DNA of 64,000 nucleotides from assembly GCA_905221605.1 (NCBI GenBank), contig CAJNDS010002260.1, forward strand, positions 62,001-126,000. Reading direction: 5' to 3'. This DNA is from Symbiodinium natans (lineage: Eukaryota; Sar; Dinophyceae; Suessiales; Symbiodiniaceae). Position numbers and translations under genes: made by a program. The notes under the pieces were generated by a model, which made no database searches, was not told the origin of the DNA, and saw only the letters and a program-made list of their open reading frames with translations. Below are positions 1 through 10,888 of this stretch, one piece after another (the first letter of the stretch is position 1; every line of letters begins with the position of its first letter).

Positions 1-846
1 ACGGGTTGGTACAGTAACTGTTTGAGTGTCAGGGGGCAGCGGTTCCAAGTTATATCCTTCGCGTTGGTCAGGCGGACCACCCAACAGGGCCAATCTTGGG
101 GGATCAACATGTTGTCTTGGAAACAAAGGGAAGCGGAAAGTGCCAGGGCAATCGGGGTTTAAGAGCGCGGGGAGTAGGTGTCTCTTCGTCGGGTGTCGGT
201 TCGCGTGCTCGCATTTTGTGATATGTGTCGGGGGTTCCTTGTGGTAGCACATTGCGGTTGTGTGGAACGTTATACCAGTAGGTTCAACTGGTTCCAACGG
301 TCTAGAGCTGGATCTCGGCTCTTTCACCTGTCAGCGGTTACCGTCGCGAAGACACGACATGCAGGTGTCGCACTACAAGAAAAACCAAAAACAGTAACAA
401 TACTCGTGTCAGTACTACCATTTCGTTACTCACTACTAGCACGAAATGGTAGTACCGACAACAAGGTAGTAAGGATCCATATTGTAACAGAAACCCCACG
501 TGAAACCGCAACATTAGAGCACTGTGCATGTGAAGAAGGACGGCTCAAAGCAGGCTACATGGAGGTTAAGGGTACTCAGGAACCCATGACAAGTGTAGTC
601 ATAACCCACACATTCAGACCCCTTAAGTACCCTAATAGGGAGCTTCTCTGCAAACTGGGACCAGTGGTGTGATGAGTTTCTGCGAGCTGCCGAGTGCCCC
701 TGAGAGTCGATCTTACACCTATGCTTGTCACTCAGAACTTGCGAGGGCGAAGATTGCGGTGCTTTGACCGGGTGCGCTGCCATGCCCGAGCTTGCTCCAA
801 GTCACCTCAGGGGCAGCAAAGAATCAGCAGCCTCCTTGGGGGAAAA
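1..846. other. Gene-less left edge
   Basis: I see no supportable exon here. The only structure is a perfect hairpin at 412-455 and a weak palindrome (arms AGGGTACT/AGTACCCT) at about 574-637. Open frames in the stretch lack recognisable protein character. Confidence 0.5.
412..455. repeat. Perfect 15-bp inverted repeat (hairpin)
   Basis: Arms GTACTACCATTTCGT (412-426) and ACGAAATGGTAGTAC (441-455) are exact reverse complements separated by a 14-nt loop. No gene flanks it, so it is not obviously a terminator; it could be the remnant of a palindromic element. Confidence 0.85.
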
Positions 847-868
847 GGGTTTAGGGTTTAGGGTTTAG
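847..868 (+). repeat. Interstitial telomere-like array (TTTAGGG)
   Basis: Three heptamers in TTTAGGG orientation. It faces a CCCTAAA array at 1348, so the two bracket about 480 bp in inverted orientation. Confidence 0.9.
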
Positions 869-2640
869 GGGTTCCCCTTCCTTCAGCCACAAACCACACA
901 ACTTGGTCTCCGGCCATTCTTGATGCTCGAGCCGATCATGCAGTTGAAGGTCACCACCTGCAATTGCTAGGCCGTTGCCTAGCATACCCTTGACAAAGCT
1001 GCTTCCCATCAGGGCAAACTGATGCTGAGAAACCGGCGTTAGCTTTGTAGCCTGACTTCTCCATGCGGGTGGCAAACCAACGTGCCGCCTTCCATTGCAT
1101 CCACCCCGCCCTGCTAAGCCCCAACCAGCGCGCTTCGCCCCGTGATGCCCAATTGGGGACCTCTGGATTGGCGAGTTTTGTCTGGCAGGCATGGATGATC
1201 CAGTGGTAGAAGGCCTCAACTCGCGATCTGTGGAAAGCTCGAGTACTCTGCCAACCCGGGTCAGTCCTTCGTCACCAACGGCTTGTTGGCGTCCTGCTGT
1301 CAAACAAGTAGCCTACGCCAGACCATTTCCCATAAAAGCCACACACACCCTAAACCCTAAACCCTAAACCCTAAACCCTAAACCCTAGGAAAAGAACCGG
1401 GCCTGTTGCAAGAAGGCCTCAACATCCTCCATTTTCCCTTTGGCCACGAGCTCCATGACCTTGGGCTCACGAGAACAAAAGCCACAAGGAACAACTGCTG
1501 GAGCCCTGCTTGCTTCTACCTGAACGAAGCAAATCTCAGGAAACGCGGGGTTTGGGGCCGAACGGGAGCTGCAGCTTGCTCCATACCGTCCTGCACACGA
1601 CGATGAACGATGGCTGGTGCAGGCAACATGCGTCGGAAGTTGATATCCAATTATTCAAGTGTCCTCCTTGGACTGGGTACGAGCACGATCCTTGTCTGCG
1701 ATGACCGTGCATTTGCTTGAAACAGTTGCCCTACCTTTGACTCGAGGCACTTGAGGCGGCTGCAATGCGGTTTCCGACACGCCTCTGGGGTTGGCGGGCC
1801 TGCACCTAGACAGGAGACACAACGGCCCAACTCGCTGCAACTGCACAGCAAAAGCTTGGCTTGTTCTCCATCTGCAGCCAGAAGCCTTCTGGCTCTGGTC
1901 AGGTGAAGGTCCTGCGCGCTCGTGGGAGACGTGACCCGAAAAAAGACGAAGGAGGGGCCCGGAGCGAGACAGCTCTGCCAGTCTGAGCAACAGAAGATGT
2001 CAGGATATGGGGGGGGGTAGTGCGTTACTTGGAGTTCTCCGAGCAAAAGAAACCTTAGACACATCTCCCGGCTCCGGAAGGGTGCGTCATCGGCGAACCT
2101 CCCCGGCTTCCCAATGGAATGACACCGAGGCAAAGGCTCAGATCTCGTAAGAGCCGGGCAGATGTCGCGTTGGAAGGAATGAGGAAGGAATGCAGCTCCA
2201 CTGTTGCGAAGAACGTCGGAACTCTGTGAGCCAGCAGCCAGCGGCAGAATGTCACGGAGGCTCAAGGTCATCAAGCACCATGCGAGAATTCTCTTGAAGC
2301 AAATACCCAGGCATGCCACTGCACATGGCACCCCTGCACGAGCTTCTCACCCCCCCTTCAAGCACGGGCCTTGCGATAGTCAGCAAACTTCGAGACAAGA
2401 CCTGCTGCTGTCAAAAGCGAGCCTTCTGCCATGTTGGCTTATGACCACCCAAACTGGGGGTTGTCACGTTTTGGGGTGGAGGGCGTCCCTTCTGGGGACC
2501 CAACCTACAAGGGAAGAAGAACTATCGAGGTGACCCCAATTTAGAAGCTCCAACGTCGTCTCCGTGCCGCCAGGGCTCGGATCAGCATGCGATCCACCCA
2601 GCGAAGCACATCCAAGGGATCCTGGCAAGAGGTCAAAAAG
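869..2640. other. Stretch without supportable gene
   Basis: Minus-strand frames of 150 codons (851-1303) and 226 codons (1651-2331) are open, but neither shows a domain, splice-bounded conservation or low-complexity signature that I recognise. They could be chance frames in GC-rich DNA. The first one also reads into the telomere-like array. Confidence 0.4.
1348..1388 (-). repeat. Interstitial telomere-like array (CCCTAAA)
   Basis: About six CCCTAAA heptamers, almost perfect, oriented opposite to the array at 847-868. Confidence 0.95.
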
Positions 2641-2799
2641 AAAAGATCATCCCACGTACAAAGCCAATTGAGGTGGGCTAGCTTTCATCTGACCGGAAGA
2701 TTGAGGTCTTCCTTCCAAGAATCCCATATCTCGGATGTGCCGAAGAAGAAAACCGGGGTCATCTTTTCGTGGCACCTCTCTGTCAACGGCCAGCCGCGC

Positions 2800-2864
2800 C
2801 TCGTTCTCGCACTTGAAGACCGCATAGCGGGCCATTAGCACTGCTGCAGCCTCCTGGTCAAAGC
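2800..2864 (-). CDS. SEC23: SEC23 helical-domain exon (COPII coat)
   Basis: SEC23 is the GTPase-activating subunit of the COPII inner coat on ER exit sites. This 65-nt exon reads GFDQEAAAVLMARYAVFK followed by CENE, which matches the start of the conserved SEC23 helical domain (family pattern GFDQEAAAVLMAR, then an acidic stretch). The acceptor is gcag|G at 2865/2864 and the frame leaves conservation at GAG|gcgcgg, a GC donor. A further stretch with RKDDP, at about 2765-2735, resembles the next SEC23 block but is followed by unrelated residues, so its border is unclear. The same strand carries the N-terminal and trunk exons at 16.7-20.5 kb. Whether this exon belongs to that gene across a 13.8 kb gap or to a broken second copy cannot be decided here. 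Confidence 0.7.
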
Positions 2865-3096
2865 CTGCCGGGTGGAGTGGCAGCATGCAACGGCAATCGT
2901 AGCCGCAACTAGCATTCGGGAAATCTTTGATCCTTGCTACGGCAGCTCATTCGTTCTCACACGCTGCCTTGCTGGATGTCGCTCATCTGTGCATCTGTGA
3001 AGCGATGAGACCTAGGCAAGGCAGGCGCCGCCTCACTCCAGATCAGCCGACTCCGGCTTACGAAGGCTTGTTTGGCCCTCTTAATCGCTGCTTTTG

Positions 3097-3172
3097 CCCT
3101 AAACCCTAAACCCTAAACCCTAAACCCTAAACCCTAAACCCTAAACCCTAAACCCTAAACCCCAAGCCCACG
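3097..3172 (-). repeat. Interstitial telomere-like array (CCCTAAA)
   Basis: About ten heptamers, the last degenerating to CCCCAAG. Confidence 0.95.
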
Positions 3173-3290
3173 TTGTGAGGGCTCTGCTACTAAGCCTCCC
3201 GCACCGTGGTTACCCTGAGGCGCTTCCTGCCCGAGGGATGCAGGTAGCAAGTCTGGAACCTCAGCTCTGCAGATCCACCGCTCAAGATAT

Positions 3291-3331
3291 TACTAGGGTA
3301 TAGGGTTTAGGGTTCAGGTTTCAGGGTTTAA
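3291..3331 (+). repeat. Telomere-like array with CTAGGGTATAGGG junction
   Basis: A short degenerate TTTAGGG array. Its left edge CTAGGGTATAGGGTTTAGGG recurs at the array starting near 3811. Confidence 0.85.
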
Positions 3332-3700
3332 AAACAAATTTGACATTTTTCTAAATGATGTTATGTTCTTAAGAGTATATTGGCACCAGTATCCGGTAGT
3401 CGTAATACTAAGAGTAATCATACTACAGTTGGTCATAGCAGTCAGTAGCAATAGTAGTTTTTGTCCGTATATACCTGCTTGTTCATAAACTGACTTGCTT
3501 GTTTGCAAATAATACAATATAAAAGATAGACACACAACTTGAATCAAAAATGGAGTTGGAATTGGAACCGGAATTAGATTAGAATAGAACAGAACAAAAC
3601 AGACTAGAAGTAGAATAATTCCAATACATTCTACAATATCCTATAATATATTCTACATCTAATTGTTTAAACATATTCATTTGTTTCTTCTATAAAACAT
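3332..3700. other. AT-rich island between two telomere-like arrays
   Basis: About 370 bp of strongly AT-rich DNA in an otherwise GC-rich region, with degenerate AGAATAGAAC/AGAACAAAAC and ATATTCTA motifs. No coding signal. It is bounded by two arrays that share the same junction sequence. Confidence 0.7.
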
Positions 3701-3810
3701 GTCCCCCCTTGAGGGCGAAGCTGCAAAAAGGCTTGCTTGCCCGCTGCTGCCGTGGCGGCCTCCATCAAGCAGCTCTCCAGGTCTAGGTTTGAGAATCTGT
3801 GACCGCAGCG

Positions 3811-3887
3811 CTGCTAGGGTATAGGGTTTAGGGTTTAGGGTTTAGGGTTTAGGGTTCAGGGTTCAGGGTTTAGGATTTAAGGTTTGG
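3811..3887 (+). repeat. Telomere-like array, second CTAGGGTATAGGG junction
   Basis: TTTAGGG array decaying into TTCAGGG and TTTAAGG variants on its right side. Confidence 0.9.
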
Positions 3888-4004
3888 GGCCTGGGCGATG
3901 TCGAAGTAGAAGCCGATCGTGGTGTTGCGGTCAAGGGAGCCTGCAACCTGGAGCAGGCGCATGCAGGCACAGAGTTTTTGTTCAAGCCAGACCGGGTAGC
4001 CTCT

Positions 4005-4125
4005 CTAGGGGATAGGATTAGGGGGACCCTTGGGAACAAAGACCCTCTGAATAAGGTCCCTGTTTAAGAGCCAGAAGAGGGTTCAGAAGGGTTCCCGTTT
4101 AAGGGTCCCCCTTATCCTACCTAGG
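4005..4125. mobile_element. Palindromic MITE-like element, family 2, copy 1
   Basis: Left end ctaggggataggattagggg and right end ccccttatcctacctag are imperfect inverted repeats of about 35 bp; the inner parts carry GGGACCCTT and AAGGGTCCC. The right two thirds are repeated at about 20048-20140. No coding capacity, which fits a non-autonomous element. Confidence 0.65.
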
Positions 4126-4571
4126 ATTCTCTTGCTCTACGCATAGAAGACGAAGCTGAGCAAGCGACCCACTGGCATGTATTGCCTTCACCAATTTCAG
4201 TCTCTGCGACGCAGGGCCCTTTCTTGCCCAGAGACCTCCGCAAGCGCGAAGCAGCATCGGGCTTGTGAAGTGCGAGGGCAGAGGTCTAAGCTCATGGCGA
4301 CAAGCCGCCTACTGCGCCACAGCATTTGAACTCTCTCGAGGTGAAGACCTGCCGAAAGCCGTGGCATGTGTGACTGCAGGACTAACTCCTAACAGGTGTA
4401 CGTGAAGATGCGGCTCTGCCTTGAACTGCCTGTGCTCGCTCTTAAGTTTTGCGCGAGAAGGACTGACGAAGGCCCGGGTCTCAGGCCCCTTTGAATCGTG
4501 ACTATTTTTGACTCTTTGGCTGTTCTCCGAGCAGGCCTTTACCTGTGTCCTTGCGCCCTAGCAGCCCACTC

Positions 4572-5867
4572 TCAGCCCTGGAGGCCCTCCTTTGGAAAGA
4601 TGGGGATGGCTGCAACAGTGGTAGTCTTCGTCGCCGAGCCAAAGACTTGGACACCATCCGGCTTCTCCGGCGTCTCGGGCTTCGGGGCCGAGGTTGGCGC
4701 AAGCAAGCCAAGGGCATCTGCAATCTCAGAAGCCAGAGCATCCACATCCGGCAGCTCGTCGCCACCGATACCACTGCCAATGCCAAGCAAGATGACCTCG
4801 CCTGCCAGCGAGACGACACTCGCCCGCAGCTCGGAGCTGTCGGAGCTCACCGTCTTCACTGCTGGGAGGAAGGCTTCTGCCGCGATCCTTCCGAGCCGAG
4901 CCGGGGTGAGCGCCTTGATTTCTGCGCGGGCGGTCGCGAGAACCGCCGACCGAGCCTTGGTTGCAAGGTCAGCTGCGACACCGGCAGCTTCGGCTGTGGC
5001 CCTGACCCTATCTGCAGATTGCACCGCAATGGCCTCTGCCTTCTCGGACGTCAAGGAACTGTTGATCTTGGACCTAGCAGCGATCCGCTTCTTCTCACGA
5101 GCCGCATCACCATCGTCTGACGAGTTCGCGCCCTTGGGGTCCTTGGGGCCCTTGGCTTTGCATCCAACCCAGTGGCACTTCGTCTCTTCACTGGTGTTCA
5201 GCTGCGTGCAAGTGCCTCCGTTGGCAGCCTCTGTCTCCACTTTCCGTGACCGCTGGCTGACGCCTGTTTCTGCACACTGCTTACCCCCGGAGCAATCACT
5301 CCACTTGCTCCAAGAACTCCAGGTGCAGTCGCGTGATCCCCAACCACACCATCGTCGTCTCTGGTGGAGGTTTCTTCCAGGAATGCCGAAGGCATTTCGT
5401 CGCCTGTGCGCAGAGTCGGACACGAGATTGTCAACATTGTTCTCGCCACACCAGTGCATCGAGTAGCACCTGCAAGCATTCAGCTCGCCTTCAGGTGCAG
5501 GGGTGGTGTCAAACATTGCTGCCGTGCACAGCACGGAGCCTTCCGCTCGAAGCTCCCTCCAGTTCGAAGCACCCCGCCCGTACAGCACGACACCGTCACA
5601 TGCACAGGTGCCACCCTCGACAGAGCACTCGACGAAGTTGCTTGTCTGCACGTAGGCGCTGTCTGCATCTTTCGCGCCTGTGTCCGTTCGATGTAGGCCT
5701 ACCGAGGCCAGATGTCTATCGGACATCCCTTCTCGCTGCGATGCCTCCTCGACCCTCATCATTCTCCGAGCTTCTGTAATACTGCCATCGGCATCTACAT
5801 GAGCATAGACTGCGGCAGCCGAAGGCCGGGAAGAGCAGATGAGCAGCAGGACATCCAGCACCCGCAT
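4572..5867 (-). CDS. Secreted Cys-rich protein with thrombospondin type 1 domain
   Basis: The 431-codon ORF starts with a signal peptide (residues 1-20, hydrophobic VLDVLLLICSS then SAAA). Residues about 79-130 form a Cys-rich module with the pattern EGGTCACDGVVLYG ... SVLCTAAMF ... CRCY, a motif I associate with secreted dinoflagellate proteins. A TSP1 domain follows at about 181-237 (DCTWSSWSKWSDCS, then a conserved CTQLNTSEETKCHWVGC end), consistent with adhesion or extracellular-matrix binding. The C-terminal third is Ala-rich and helical, ending in a Pro/Thr-rich tail. The AG of gtagag lies directly before the ATG, so the start could be a trans-splice acceptor. Between the Cys module and TSP1 the sequence loses family character for about 15 residues, so a short intron there is possible. 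It lies on the same strand as, and between, the SEC23 exons. Confidence 0.75.
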   Translation of the reverse strand: MRVLDVLLLICSSRPSAAAVYAHVDADGSITEARRMMRVEEASQREGMSDRHLASVGLHRTDTGAKDADSAYVQTSNFVECSVEGGTCACDGVVLYGRGASNWRELRAEGSVLCTAAMFDTTPAPEGELNACRCYSMHWCGENNVDNLVSDSAHRRRNAFGIPGRNLHQRRRWCGWGSRDCTWSSWSKWSDCSGGKQCAETGVSQRSRKVETEAANGGTCTQLNTSEETKCHWVGCKAKGPKDPKGANSSDDGDAAREKKRIAARSKINSSLTSEKAEAIAVQSADRVRATAEAAGVAADLATKARSAVLATARAEIKALTPARLGRIAAEAFLPAVKTVSSDSSELRASVVSLAGEVILLGIGSGIGGDELPDVDALASEIADALGLLAPTSAPKPETPEKPDGVQVFGSATKTTTVAAIPIFPKEGLQG

Positions 5868-5999
5868 CTCTACCTTTGGCAGAGTGGGTCACACTACGCA
5901 AGCCTGGACCCACAAGGGCCCTGGCATTTGTATCAATCAAACCCAGAAGCCACGGCTTGAGCCGAGCAAGCTTGCCTGCACTGTGCTTGCCGGTGCTAA

Positions 6000-7350
6000 G
6001 AACCCTCAGCTACGAAAGGCGAAGGGCCATCCTCCCTCTCTGAACTCTCTCCCCAGGGCTGAGGCCTCTATCTTGGCATTGAAGCCAAGCTTCAGGTAAC
6101 CCGTCTGCCAGGGATTCGGACCACATGCCGTCACAATTCGTCAACGAACGTGCCACGCAAGGACTCGCAGAATGTCAGGCCTCATCGGGCTCGAAAATCT
6201 TTCGGAACGAGTCCTGCACAAAGCGGCGCTGCTAGCTCCCCACCCCCCCATCCTCCCCCCACCCCCAAACGGCACCCATCAGCAGGCTCTCGGCAACTCA
6301 GCTCAGCATCCTTGAAGACATGCATGCTGAAGGAGTCACTCATTACCTCGAGTCAACTGGCAGTTACTCTGAGATGGAAACTTGGAGAACTCCAGCACAG
6401 CACACAGACACAGGCCCTCGCCATGTATCCACCAGTTTTGTCAGAAATTACCTTCATCTCATAGAGACCGACCTGCCCGCACTTCGCTTCAGAGTCTAAA
6501 AAAAGCAAACCTGAACAGCTCAACAGCTGTGCCTGGTCCAGAGAGCACGCAAAAATGTCGACTGCGAAGCCGCAAGCTACAGCCTGTGCACATCAACGAG
6601 ATGTATTGCCGGGGCCTGCTGAGTTGTCCCCTGAACACCATGATGCATTCGAGCACCCGGCCCTTGAGGCAAGCGAGGCGTAAAATTTCAACGCCTTCTT
6701 CGTGTGCTTGGCCTTGGTGACGAGAGGATGCTCAGAACTTGAGGGGGTATTGCACGGCTTTCTTCACGATACGACCCTTTAAACGCACCACAGTAACAGT
6801 ACACCGTACACCGCGTCCACATTTGTGCACCAGACCTCACTATCAACATTCACCAGCGCACCGCACCCTCGCACCCCTCACCCAACCACACCTCGGACCT
6901 GGTGTTGCGATGTTGGGCTCGAGTGCTGAATTGCCCAGCCAAGAGTACCCCAGAGAATCCCTGCAGTGCCCACCGCCAATGAGCATTTTCAGAGAATCCA
7001 CAGAGTGCCCAGCCCGAAGAGTATTTCAGGAGTTGCTGGAACCCCTGGAGCCCAACCCAAGAGTCCAAGAGTATTGCCAGAAAATCCCTGGAGTGCCCAA
7101 CGCCAAGAGTACGAGTCGTGCTGAGGTAAAATCAAACAAACCCCACACTGACGGTGGGCGAAATCCTCGATGCCACACAAAACAGACTGTTTGAAAGAAT
7201 ATTGAGCCCTTGCTACTTGTCCAAAGCAGATACAACTCAGGCCTAGATTGCGCTAGCTTTCGTGGCTTGCAATCTAGAGACGCGCCTACCAAGCAAATCT
7301 GGCAGCCTGAATAGCGACTTGGCAGCTTGCAGCGTCACTTCTGGCTGTTG
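6000..7350. other. Non-coding stretch with degenerate repeats
   Basis: No exon recognised. A poly-C/ACCC run lies at 6238-6270, and a degenerate minisatellite at about 6940-7115 repeats blocks like CAGAGAATCCCTGCAGTG and GAGTGCCCA three times. Confidence 0.45.
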
Positions 7351-7358
7351 ACAAAACT

Positions 7359-7460
7359 CGGGATGTTCCCCCCCTTATACTAAGAGTCCTTAATAGGGAT
7401 CCAGATAGGAGGGGGGCTATGACCATTAAGGAGCTATTTGTGTAGAAGGGGGAACATCCC
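7359..7460. mobile_element. Palindromic element with GGGATGTTCCCCC ends
   Basis: Ends CGGGATGTTCCCCC and GGGGGAACATCCC are inverted repeats. The core GTCCTTAATAGGGATCC resembles the GTCCTTATTATAAGGGATCC core of the five-copy palindrome family at 23.5-44.5 kb, so this is probably a diverged relative. Confidence 0.6.
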
Positions 7461-7578
7461 AAGAGAAAACCCCCAAAGGCTCCCGCATTCGGCGTCTCCT
7501 TCTGAAGGTCTAGATGAGATCGAATGGTCTCTGCAAGCTCCTTGGACAGGCTTCCCAGTCACATCAGAGCATGAAAAC

Positions 7579-7660
7579 CCCCTAAACCCTAAACCGTCAA
7601 CCTTGAACCCTAAACCATCAACCCTGAACTCGACCCCCAAACCTTAAACCAAAAACCCTA
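7579..7660 (-). repeat. Degenerate CCCTAAA array
   Basis: Heptamers interspersed with CCGTCAA and CCATCAA variants; only 130 bp from the opposite-strand array at 7791. Confidence 0.8.
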
Positions 7661-7790
7661 AATGGAATCAGCTTCTTGGCTATCTCGGAAAAGGGTCCTC
7701 TCCAACGACCATGCCAGGGCCGACGTTGCACGGGCCGCCCACGAGCAGCGTGACGCGCACCTCGGCGCTTGGACCCCGCGTTCACTGTGG

Positions 7791-7913
7791 TTTAGGGTTT
7801 AGGGTTTAGGGTTTAGGGTTTAGGGGTTAGGGTTTAGGGTTTAGGATTCAGGGTTTAGGGTTTAGGTATTAGGGTGTAGGGTTTATTTTAAGGTTTAGGA
7901 TACGGTTTAGGCA
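7791..7913 (+). repeat. Telomere-like array (TTTAGGG), decaying rightwards
   Basis: About six perfect heptamers followed by variants such as ATTCAGGG and TATTAGGG. Confidence 0.9.
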
Positions 7914-8119
7914 AAAGGGAATGAAGTCGCGGCAAGATCCTGCACTTAATACCCTGCACCGCCTCTGCATATTCTGATTTCCTGGACAGAAAAATAAATC
8001 GCGGGGCACAGACCACAAAAAAAAGGAATCATGCAACATAAGCATACATAACACCACAGGAACTCCCCCAATTTCGCTAGCACTAGGAGTGAGTGCAACT
8101 TGTTCAGCAACCGCGGGGT

Positions 8120-9990
8120 CAAATCTCAGCGCACCAAGTGAATCAGTGGGTTCAACATGGTTCAACCCTCATGTGAACCAATGGCAACAAGACTTCTGCA
8201 TCCTTTGTCCCTTGCTCGATGTCGGCATCATGACTCAGTCGACCTTGTCGTGTGGACGGCCCCAAACATGCTAATCCAGCTCAGCCGTCGGAGAAATCAC
8301 ATGGGCTACACCCTCATGCGAAAGGGAATGATTCGAGAGCATCCTCGCCGCTCAACTACACGTGGGTCAATCAGCTCTTCCACCCATTCGGACGCAAAGG
8401 TTACAGCAAGGTCAGAACTCAGCGCACCAAGTGAATCAGTGGGTTCAACATGGTTCAACCCTCATGTGAACCAATGGCAACAAGACTTCTGCATCCTGTC
8501 TTTGTCCCTTGCTCGAGGTCCCAACCAACCCATGCAAACCTCATGGGGCATCATGACTCAGAAACATGCTAATCCAGCTCAGCCGTCGGAGAAATCACAT
8601 GGGCTACGCCCTCATGCGAAAGGGAATGATTCGAGAGCATCCTCGCCGCTCAACTACACGTGGGTCAATCAGCTCTTCCACCCATCCGGACGTAAAGGTT
8701 ACAGCAAGGTCAGAACTCAGCGCACCCAGTGAATCAGTGGGTTCAACATGGTTCAACCCTCATGTGAACCAATGGCAACAAGACTTCTGCATCCTGTCTT
8801 TGTCCCTTGCTCGATGTCCCAACCAACCCATGCAAACCTCATGGGGCATCATGACTCAGTCGACCTTGTCGTGTGGACGGCCCCAAACATGCTAATCCAG
8901 CTCAGCCGTCGGAGAAATCACATGGGCTACGCCCTCATGCGAAAGGGAATGATTCGAGAGCATCCTCGCCGCTCAACTACACGTGCGTCAATCAGCTCTT
9001 CCACCCATTCGGACGCAAAGGTTACAGCAAGGTCAGAACTCAGCGCACCAAGTGAATCAGTGGGTTCAACATGGTTCAACCCTCATGTGAACCAATGGCA
9101 ACAAGACTTCTGCATCCTGTCTTTGTCCCTTGCTCGATGTCCCAACCAACCCATGCAAACCTCATGGGGCATCATGACTCAGTCGACCTTGTCGTGTGGA
9201 CGGCCCCAAACATGCTAATCCAGCTCAGCCGTCGGAAATCACATGGGCTACGCCCTCATGCGAAAGGGCATGATCTTCGAGAGCATCCTCGCCGCTCAAC
9301 TACACGTGCGTCAATCAGCTCTTCCACCCATTCGGACGCAAAGGTTACAGCAAGGTCAGAACTCAGCGCACCAAGTGAATCAGTGGGTTCAACATGGTTC
9401 AACCCTCATGTGAACCAATGGCAACAAGACTTCTGCATCCTGTCTTTGTCCCTTGCTCGATGTCCCAACCAACCCATGCAAACCTCATGGGGCATCATGG
9501 CTCAGTCGACCTTGTCGTGTGGACGGCCCCAAACATGCTAATCCAGCTCAGCCGTCGGAGAAATCACATGGGCCACGCCCTCATGCGAAAGGGAATGATT
9601 CGAGAGCATCCTCGCCGCTCAACTACACGTGCGTCAACCAGCTCTTCCACCCATTCGGACGCAAAGGTTACAGCAAGGTCAGAACTCAGCGCACCAAGTG
9701 AATCAGTGGGTTCAACATGGTTCAACCCTCATGTGAACCAATGGCAACAAGACTTCTGCATCCTGTCTTTGTCCCTTGCTCGATGCCCCAACCAACCCAT
9801 GCAAACCTCATGGGGCATCATGACTCAGTCGACCTTGTCGTGTGGACGGCCCCAAACATGCTAATCCAGCTCAGCCGTCGGAGAAATCACATGGGCTACG
9901 CCCTCATGCGAAAGGGAATGATTCGAGAGCATCCTCGCCGCTCGACTACAGGTACGTCACAGGCTACAGCGAGGTCAGAACTCAGCACCA
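8120..9990. repeat. Tandem satellite, 323-bp unit, six copies
   Basis: The anchor TTCAACATGGTTCAACC occurs at 8151, 8444, 8742, 9065, 9388 and 9711, giving steps of 293, 298, 323, 323 and 323. The first two units carry different internal deletions (about 30 and 25 bp). Full units differ by only a few bases, so the array is young or homogenised. The unit length is not a multiple of three, so the ORFs of 156 codons that it creates shift frame each copy and are not credible genes. A decayed seventh copy runs to about 10130. Confidence 0.95.
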
Positions 9991-10301
9991 AGAATTCGCG
10001 GGTTCAACATGACAACGGCGAACAAAGTTTACAGGGCATCGTGCCGCGACCAGCCTCGCCGTGCCGACAGCCCAAATATCGTGGCTAAGCCAGCTCAGCC
10101 GTCCGAGAAGTCACATGAGCGGTTGACAAAAACCAGTCGAACGTTGGGCAACATGGTTTGCCCCTATCGATCTTCGAGGAAAAGAATCAGACGACAGAAG
10201 GCCCGCAACTTCAAGACAAGATGATTGGATTAAAATGTCTGATGCTCACATGGGCTACGATGAATAACTGAAGAACCCTCCTTTGCATGTTGAACCCAGG
10301 G

Positions 10302-10325
10302 TCGGGTTTAGGGTTTAGGGTTTGC
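10302..10325 (+). repeat. Short TTTAGGG array
   Basis: Two to three heptamers immediately right of the satellite flank. Confidence 0.8.
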
Positions 10326-10888
10326 GTGCTGCGCCAGGAGATCCCTCCATCAATGACCTCAGCTTAACCTGATCAGCCGGACGGATCAGGCTCCCTTGCC
10401 CTCCAAGAGCTTCAAGAAGTGACGCGGCGAACACCATGAGACCCAGACAATACGGGCGCTTTTGGGTTCTCCTCAAGACTTTTGCCATGGTATTGGATTA
10501 TGGCTTGCCACGGGGGGGAGCTGTAAACCTCTCCCAGAAAAAGGCTTCGAAAATGGTCCAAAAGCTTCGAGTCTGGGATGTGTTGAATACTGAAACACAG
10601 CATGCGATCGCGGCCCTGGAGTCTTGCACCCACTCATCAAACATCCCAAGGGCCCCAAATGGGGTCCGATCATCCCGATCCGTTCCCTCCCATGCCCTAA
10701 GGGCATTGGAATTTTCCAGAGGGCCGGGAAGGCCGGGAAGGTCTCACGCCTTGTGAGGATTCAAAAATCATGTTCGAAACATTAGCATACAACTGACACT
10801 CCGGCTTCAGGGCAGAGCGCCATCGGCTAGAAGCAAATTCACCCGAAGGCCAGAACTCAGGATGCCTCTTAAAGGCAAAAACTGCGTC

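Noticed and set aside
1651-2331. 226-codon minus ORF as a gene
   Set aside because: No domain, no biased composition and an overlapping open frame of similar quality on the same strand.
8120-9990. CRISPR-like array
   Set aside because: Contiguous 323-bp units without short repeats and unique spacers; eukaryotic context.
8157-10088. Series of 109-191 codon plus-strand ORFs repeated with high identity
   Set aside because: Produced by a 323-bp satellite whose length is not divisible by three; frames shift between units.
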